A DNA stretch of 64,000 nucleotides from Micropterus salmoides (Eukaryota > Chordata > Actinopteri > Centrarchiformes > Centrarchidae), in NCBI RefSeq assembly GCF_014851395.1, contig NW_024040374.1, forward strand, positions 26,616,772 through 26,680,771, given 5' to 3'. Both the position numbers and the translations under genes were made by a program. The notes beneath the pieces were generated by a model that worked only from the letters and a program-made list of their open reading frames with translations, was not told the DNA's origin and made no database searches. This document shows positions 57,544 to 64,000 of this stretch, one piece after another. The stretch's first letter is position 1. Each line of letters begins with the position of its first letter.

Positions 57544-58676
57544 CTGCAATTACACAGAGCATGTGTGTGTGACCCTTGGCGCTACATGGCACATCCTAAT
57601 GATGGATTTCCTGTGCAGACAGACCTAGGGCCACCCAGAGCAACATTTGTCTTGTGCTGGAGGCTGGCTAATGAAAAGACAGTCTAGAATGAAGACAGAG
57701 GCAGAAGGAAAGTAGATTAAATGAAAGCTTTGGTTCAATAATGTACTGAATCCATCTTGATGTTGGGCCTGACCTTCATATGATGTGCGCGGAGCCTGGG
57801 AGTGCTTTTACAAATCGATCATGTGAGGTTAATGATGGGTTAATGATTGCATTTCTGCTTTGGTGTTGCACTAGCCTGGATCTTTCTTGTCTTAAACAGA
57901 CACATAATCATTTTAAGTAGGAAAGCTAACAAAATTATGATCTTGCCTGATAGCAATTTGATGTAATAGGCTTTCAATTAACAAAAACATTAACTGTGAG
58001 GGAAGATGTTTCCCAAACTACTAATTGTTTTCAAACATGCTTGATGAATGAATTCCATTAACATTTTCCACAGTTTTCTCTCATTTGCTATTAATGATGC
58101 CATTAAAGATTCAACAATCACTACACAAAATGTTCAGAATACAGTTTGCTGTTGACAATAGCTCTTCAACCAAGAAAACGTTTATGAATGGCAACACTGG
58201 ATTAGCAATATTCTATACATTTGCATAAAACATTAGTAATAGTCTCAAAGCACAATTTGTGACGCATTTATGAATTAACAATATTCGAAAGACTTAATAC
58301 ACATTAGCCTAACAGGAAGACTTGGTTCCTTTCAAAATAAAAGTAGGTAAGTGGTTATCCCATACATGATTTTAGAGCAAAGTTATTTGATTTACCAGGT
58401 ATTTAACTGATTGGATAAGACAGAAATTGCCATATGATTACTTTACCTATGAATGGGTTTTCATAGAATTTTGAAAAAAAAAGAAGTAATGTCCTATTTT
58501 ACAGTATAAAAATGCATATACATGCAAGGATTTAATCAATTCCTATTGAAATGCATCTACTGTATCTGTGAATTACAGTAGGAAATTATTTTTATTATTT
58601 TAAGTGCTTTTATGTACAGAACATAAAAGCACATGCCTGACTGTACTCCATTCAGCTGTGGATTACTGTTAGCAGC

Positions 58677-58810
58677 GGCGGAATGTAACTAAGTACATTT
58701 ACATTTACTGTACAAATCTGAGATACTTCTACTTTACCTGAGTAATTCCATTTAAAGACACTTTTTATTGCATTTATCTGATGGCAATAGTTACTGATTA
58801 CTTTATAACA
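58677..58810 (+). repeat. Fragment of a common teleost MITE
   Basis: GGCGGAATGTAACTAAGTAC, ACATTTACTGTACAAATC, GATACTTCTACTTTACCTGA and TAATTCCATTTAAAG appear in the order seen in a widespread fish repeat by recollection. One end only. Confidence 0.55.
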
Positions 58811-59444
58811 GAGATTTTAGATAAAAACGTATTAAGAGCTTATAAAATATGAGCATTGTTGTAGATTTAACAACCCATTAGAGGTCATTTGATCTAAAAA
58901 TTATTATTATTAAATCTGATAAAAAAAAAGGATTATCATGATCATACAATAAAACTATTTAATTTTCAACTGGAGGAGATTGGACAGCACTCAGTAATAA
59001 CCTGTAAATTACAAGGTGAGATCATCCCAAAACATGTCAGGAGCCTTATGTTACTGAGAATTACACTCAAAAATTGTAATGTAATGAAGATCTGTGTCCA
59101 GATATATATTTCTGTTCATTAATGCAGAGACCTCACCAAATCACAGCTGCTGCAAAGCAGTGTTTGTGAAAATGATGGGCCAAAAATATGTTCAAAAGGA
59201 TCGCACCTTTCAACTGGGTACAACTTGACCTTAAGCAAAGTCCTTAAAAGTCTAAACAACTACTGTAAACCTATATTAATTGCTTTATCTTTTTGCAACT
59301 TTTAGCGCAGAGACAACTTATACATTTGTTATGTTGAATTTGTAAGCAAACAACTGCCTATTTACACTGTCCAGACACAGTGCAGTGTTAGCAACTATTT
59401 GAATTTGTCTTTCTGACTACCCGAGAACGTAAATTCATCATTCT

Positions 59445-59680
59445 GCTTTTAGGTCTGTTTTGAGTCTCCGCCATTTCCTGAACGAAAAAACTCTGGCTCT
59501 TAAGTTGCTACTTGCTTTACTTAGCTCACCAGCTAGCTTCTGCTATGTCTCTCTGCGGTGCTGGACAAGTAACATACAGTCTGTTGACCGGAGCATTTTG
59601 CTAAAAACAGCTGCCTGTTGTGGCTGGAAACAAGGTTATTAAGAGCAGTGAGAGTGAAACAGTAAAACCAAAACAACGTG
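59445..59680 (+). repeat. Interspersed repeat family Z, copy 3
   Basis: Shares GTCTGTTTTGAGTCTCCGCC-like start, CTGGCTCTTAAGTTGCTA, GCTCACCAGCTAGCTTCTGC, ACATACAGTCTGTTG, CTGTTGTGGCTGGAAACAAG and GCAGTGAGAGTGAAACAGTA with 17800-18005 and 52370-52610. Confidence 0.6.
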
Positions 59681-61132
59681 CTTAAAGATGCTAAAACAAC
59701 CCTATTTCCATTACACAGAGCGATTTGATGAATTGTTGCAGCTTTATTCTTTGAGGAAATTTCTCTAAATGAGCAATCTTGAAAACAGAAAACAGAGTTG
59801 ATAAAAACATAAACATGCATTCATTTTCCCCAGGTCATTATTTAAGACTGTACATATTGTTTCTATCTCAGCAAGCTGGCAAACTTTACCACATGTAGTA
59901 TGCTTGTTATCTACAGAGTCTATACTCTTGTCTGTCTATTCAACTCTGCTTCATATTTGCATTGTACTCAGCTGATTATTCTAATCCCCCGAGACATGAT
60001 GGCTTTAAAGATAAGAAAATCCAACTTAATCAGAAAATAGAGACGTCGTCATGGAAACCAGTGTAATGTCTGATGATTTCCTTAGGTAAGGAAATGGGTT
60101 TGATGGGTCACAGCAGACTGGCTCAACAGACATGGCAGTGCAGTGAGCTTTAAGCTCTAATAGGCTGCACAAGGTGCAAGGTCTTCTCACATTAAATCAC
60201 TCTATGATCTTGATAATAGATCTCTGTGAGGCCACTATAGGTCCACAGCAGAGGACATAACAACATGCTTAATTTTCAACACACTGCTCAGTTCCTCAGA
60301 GCATCATCAGGTTTACTGGATGCCCTGCTAGACTGACAACCTATGCAACTGACTACCCTGTACATGTCACATGCAAACAGAATAAACACCTCAATGTTAA
60401 TTTTACAGTGAAGTTTCTGTATAGTAGATAAGCAAACCTCACCCTGTAGAGCCCTTTAGTTGAACTTACTTGGACAAAATTACTGTATATTATACAATAT
60501 TTGCGATACATTTGAGGAAACTTATTTTATAGTATTATGTACTTATACTTTTTTTCTTTATAATGTGGAGGCAATCTGCTAGTGATTATGCAGTTTAATA
60601 CTTCAGTGCACTGCACGTGCTCAAATGCAGTTCAGTTAATGGTAGACTGGGGAACTGTTTTAAAGAAGTCTACATTTAAGAGGAAGTCCCTCGGACTGAA
60701 AGGTGGTTGTTTTGCATCACTTTGTAGTGATTTGACCTTCCAACAAGAAATGTTAATAGTCACATTATCCAGAGGTCCAGGGGCCCCTGGCCTGTAACCT
60801 GTAGGTCAGGTTCAGTAATCCAATCCATGATACCAGTAAGTGAATAATATTTAGCACGCTGCAAACAAATGCATACCAGAATGGACCAAATGGACAAGAG
60901 ACAACTCTTTTGAGTATATACTGTGTAGTGCAAGTGTGAAATAAAGGATAGCACATTTATCACTTCTTTTCCCTGCTGGAATGTTTTTAAATTGTCCTTG
61001 AGTGGCCATCTTTGTCCTCCACTGCTTTTACAGATTAAAAAAAATATATATATATCAATGTGTTTATAACCTTTTGCTTCTAAAGTCATATTATGAGTGG
61101 CCACTTCAAAAATGAACCAACATTTCTCCATT

Positions 61133-62052
61133 TTTGTCACACTGAAATGTTTCAGAACTATTTTCAGTATTAGACAAACATAACCCGAGTAAATACAAGA
61201 TGCAGTTCTTAAAAGATGATTGTGTATTAAAGGGACAAAAGCTATCCAAACCTACCTGGTCCTATGTAAAAAAGTAATTGCACACCTTGGTAAATCATGA
61301 ATTAACTGTGATTAACCACATTTTTTGGAAAGCTGAGTTCAATTTCCCTAGCCACACTCTGAATTAAGAAATCACTTAAATATAACCTGTCTCACAAAGT
61401 GAAGTAGGCTAAAAGATCTCAAAAAGCACCACATCACTCGCGATCTATAGAAATTCAAGAATAGATGAGAAACAAAGTCACTGACATCTATCTGTCTGGA
61501 AAGGGTTACAAAGCCATTTGTAAGGCTTTGGGACTCCAGCAAACCACGGTGAGAGCCACTATCCACAAATGGACAAAACTCAGAACAGTGGTGAACCTTC
61601 CCAGGAATAGTGATATTGCGATAGCCAAATGAAGGCTCTGGAGTGGTCTAGTCAAAGTCCGGACTTAAATCCGATTGAGATGCTGTGGCAAGACCTTAAA
61701 CAGGCTGTTCATGCTCGAACATCCTCCAGTGTTGCTGAATTAAAACAATTCTGCAAAGATGAGTGGGCCAAAAATTCCTCCACTGCGCTGGAAAAGACTC
61801 ATTGACAGTTATCGCAAAGCTTGATTGCAGTTGTTGCTGCCTATCATTAGGTTTAGAGGGCAATTACTTTTTTCACACTCAGCCACGTAGGTTTGGATAG
61901 CTTTTTACCCTTAATAAATGCAATCATCTTTTAAAAACTGCATCTTGTTTTTACTCGGGCAAAAAATAGTTTGATGATCAGAAACAGTTCAGTATTACAA
62001 ATATGCAGAAAACTAAAATTAGGAAGGGGGCATTTACTTTTTCACAGCACTG
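61133..62052 (+). mobile_element. Internally deleted third Tc1-like element
   Basis: The right end reads GGGGGCATTTACTTTTTCAC then AGCACTG, followed by TA (62053-62054). The left side begins inside the TIR at TTGTCACACTGAAATGTTTC and lacks the outermost bases. Remnants of transposase coding flank a deletion at about 61620: an N-terminal helix-turn-helix part (GKGYKAICKALGLQQTTVRA at 61498-61557) is followed directly by a C-terminal part with WSSQSPDLNPIEMLWQDLKQ (61644-61703). The two catalytic aspartates lie in the missing part. Non-autonomous, and a different family from the elements at 3566 and 28402. Confidence 0.88.
61480..61815 (+). pseudogene. Tc1-like transposase remnant with central deletion
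   Basis: The N-terminal DNA-binding segment (61480-61615, up to the KLRTVVNLPRNS-like region) is joined to the C-terminal segment holding SPDLNPIE and the following AVHARTSSSVAELKQFC region (61625-61815). The segments are in different contexts across the joint, and most of the catalytic core, including both aspartates, is absent. Only the glutamate of the DDE triad remains. Confidence 0.8.
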
Positions 62053-62065
62053 TATTGATCACTTT

Positions 62066-62240
62066 GGGGTGGCGATAGTACAGTGGATAAAACACATTCC
62101 TTTGGTGTGAGAGACCCGGGTTCAATTCCACACTGTGACACATTCACCAACGTGTCCCTGAGCAAGACACTTAACCCCTAGTTGCTCCAGAGGTGTGTGA
62201 CCTCTGACATATATAGCACACACACACACACACATATATG
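62066..62240 (+). repeat. tRNA-derived SINE
   Basis: A tRNA-like head: GGTGGCGATAGTACAGTGG resembles a pol III A box (TAGTACAGTGG), and GGGTTCAATTCC a B box, about 45 bases apart. They are followed by CCTGAGCAAGACACTTAACC and TTGCTCCAG, then an ATATAGC-(AC)n-(TATA)n tail from 62210. It directly abuts the right end of the Tc1-like remnant. Confidence 0.7.
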
Positions 62241-62323
62241 TATATACACAGTATATATGGTGATAAGTGCAAATAATTGAGTGGTCCTATATAGCAACAC
62301 TACATTGAACAAGGTGCACTTAC

Positions 62324-62406
62324 AGCTGGAGAAGATGAGTGGACAGGAGTGTTCGTCCATTGGAAAGTTGTGCAACTGCAGCTGGCATTCTGCATTTATT
62401 GTCAGT
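62324..62406 (-). CDS. gabrg3: gabrg3 exon: Cys-loop
   Basis: An 83-bp exon, matching the size of the Cys-loop exon in vertebrate gamma genes. Acceptor TTTTCTTTTCAG; donor GTAAGT. The leading A completes an arginine codon, then LTINAECQLQLHNFPMDEHS and CPLIFSS, ending on the T of a split tyrosine codon. The two cysteines are separated by 13 residues, the signature disulfide loop of pentameric ligand-gated channels that couples agonist binding to gating. It joins in frame to the exon at 57406-57543. Upstream exons (signal peptide and first half of the ligand-binding domain) are outside the window. Confidence 0.96.
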
Positions 62407-64000
62407 CTGAAAAGAAAACGATAGAATCAACTTGTGATAAATATCTCCTCTCTTAGTATAGCAGTGAAGGATTTAATGTGAAATCACAGTCAGCCTTTCA
62501 AAGTATCACATCTATGAAAGTAATTTGTTGAATATTATCTATTAAAAAAATGGGACAAGGATGTGGGTATGAATGCATTAGTGGACGTTAACTGTGATAA
62601 AAAAAAACTAACTCTCAGCCTCGAGTGGGCCAGCAATTTTCAAACTACAGTGTAGATATTCAAGGACCACAATCAGTTAGTGGGAGACAGCTATGAATGG
62701 AGATCGTGAGGCATTTCTAAATCAGGTCCTACAGGGGCAGAGGTTGAGGAAGAATCTGCCCTTTACAGCTTGTTTTAATATAAATTGCTTCTTGAATTTC
62801 CCTCAAGGCCATTTGTCATCAAACAAGTGCAAAAACACGTTGATAACAGTCTTTTAAAAGTTGTGTCTAAGTTTTTCAGACCCTGACAAAATGTCAAAGT
62901 CAACAATATGACCTTTTACCCAGTTTGCACCTGATTCTTCAAAACACACAATGAGACTTTAGCTCAGTGTGGTGCACAGTACACTGTATATTGATTAGTC
63001 CATTAATTGATTAGTTGATCAACAGAAAGTTAAAGGGACCCTGTAGAGTTTGTGACCACTGGCAGAATTAGGAGGTATGTTTTGATGAGTGGGTCCACGT
63101 TTTCTTTGTACGTTGTATGGAGGAAACACATGCTCACACACACCTTCCTGCCAGTTGTTTCCTTTATCCTACCGATCGACAAATGGCAGTAATGCAATGC
63201 GCAAGACAAATCTAGAGAAGATGACTGCAAGCTTGTAAACGCGGATGTAAACAAGGCAGGATTATGAACAACAACAAAAAGGTTTCATAGGGAGGAAATG
63301 CATTTACTTGTGTCAGACCTCGAGGACCCACACAATATGTTTTGAGCAGAAACAATGAATGTGAACAGAGCTTGTTTAAAAGAAGAAGCCTGGATACCTC
63401 TGATCTGCAAAAACTCCAATTATTCTTTGGTTCCAGCTTCTCCAATATGAGATTATGTTGCTTTTCTCTGTTTTATAACACTTTAATCTGAATATGTTTG
63501 AGTTTTGGACTGTTGGTCACATAAAACAACACATCTGATGATGTTAACTTGGACTGTGTTTGACACTCTACTGTAGAGACCAAACATTAATCAGTCAATC
63601 AGGAAAATACTTGTTACTTGCAGCCCCAGTATACTGTTTTATTAATATCCTAAAATAATACAATAAAAATTACAATTACATACTGTGAGTAGTTTATATA
63701 GTATATATGTTTTATAATTATTCATTATTGTATCTTGTTAACATGCATCACTGTAACCTTAGATATTCATGGGAGCAATAATCTTAATTGAAAAATGAAA
63801 GGTGGACTTTTATGACATTATTCAGCCTTCAGTGGCCTTTAATTCACAAAACTCATAACAGACAGAGTGATGAGTGACCAGCTGAGTCCCTCTATGGACT
63901 AGGATTGAGAAACATTGGTGTGGGGAGACAATGGGACATTGTATATCTTGATTTTTCCCACTGCTCTGTTACCATGTGTACTCCCACGATGAAGATGTAC
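62407..64000 (-). other. gabrg3 upstream intron
   Basis: No exon recognised up to the window edge; the next coding exon should encode the region before LTINAEC. AT-rich, with open frames of 74-77 codons that lack splice context or resemblance. Confidence 0.65.

Larger units (their letters stand above)
57544..61130 (-). other. gabrg3 intron between Cys-loop and beta9 exons, left part
   Basis: Intronic. 58677-58810 contains GGCGGAATGTAACTAAGTAC followed by TACTTCTACTTTACCTGAGT, a fragment of a very common fish MITE. 59445-59680 is family Z copy 3. Otherwise no gene or exon found. Confidence 0.7.

Overview
The window is vertebrate nuclear DNA, almost certainly from a spiny-rayed teleost fish. 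It has small exons with GT/AG junctions in long AT-rich introns, many CA/TG microsatellites, and a repeat load typical of teleosts (Tc1-like elements with long terminal inverted repeats, an L2-clade LINE, hAT MITEs with 8-bp target duplications, tRNA-like SINE fragments). There are no operons, CRISPR arrays or prokaryotic features.

Two host genes are recognisable, lying tail to tail. On the left, plus strand, the last coding exon of oca2 (8898-8985, melanosomal P protein) is visible; bases 1-8897 behave as its final intron. On the right, minus strand, five consecutive coding exons of the GABA-A receptor gamma-3 subunit gene gabrg3 are present at 62406-62324, 57543-57406, 55724-55572, 51134-50935 and 47662-47384. 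They are 83, 138, 153, 200 and 279 bp long and all junction phases agree. They run from within the Cys-loop through M1-M4 to the stop codon; the 5' exons lie beyond base 64000. Human chromosome 15q11-q13 has the same GABRG3/OCA2 neighbourhood in the same convergent orientation.

The 38 kb between the two stop codons holds no host gene I can support and is mostly transposable-element debris: a 1.6-kb TTAA-flanked element (13.4-15.0 kb), two copies of a GC-richer family (15.1 and 30.1 kb), two hAT MITEs (24.5 and 44.7 kb), two copies of a TIR element in opposite orientations (26.2 and 40.4 kb), a decayed Tc1-like transposon (28.4 kb), a 5'-truncated L2 LINE (33.6-36.5 kb) and a long foldback structure (41.3-43.0 kb). 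The oca2 intron holds a young Tc1-like transposon with an uninterrupted 346-codon transposase (3566-5079).

The most unusual local structure is a 1.73-kb, G-rich, 39-bp-unit minisatellite (47864-49591) in the phase-0 gabrg3 intron that interrupts the M3-M4 cytoplasmic-loop coding region. Its unit is a multiple of three and reads as a Pro/Gln-rich 13-residue repeat on the gabrg3 sense strand, and an internal block of about 700 bp is tandemly duplicated. I found no convincing new biological system; the strongest leads are this array and the hAT elements that carry an exon-like 17-codon leader with a splice donor.
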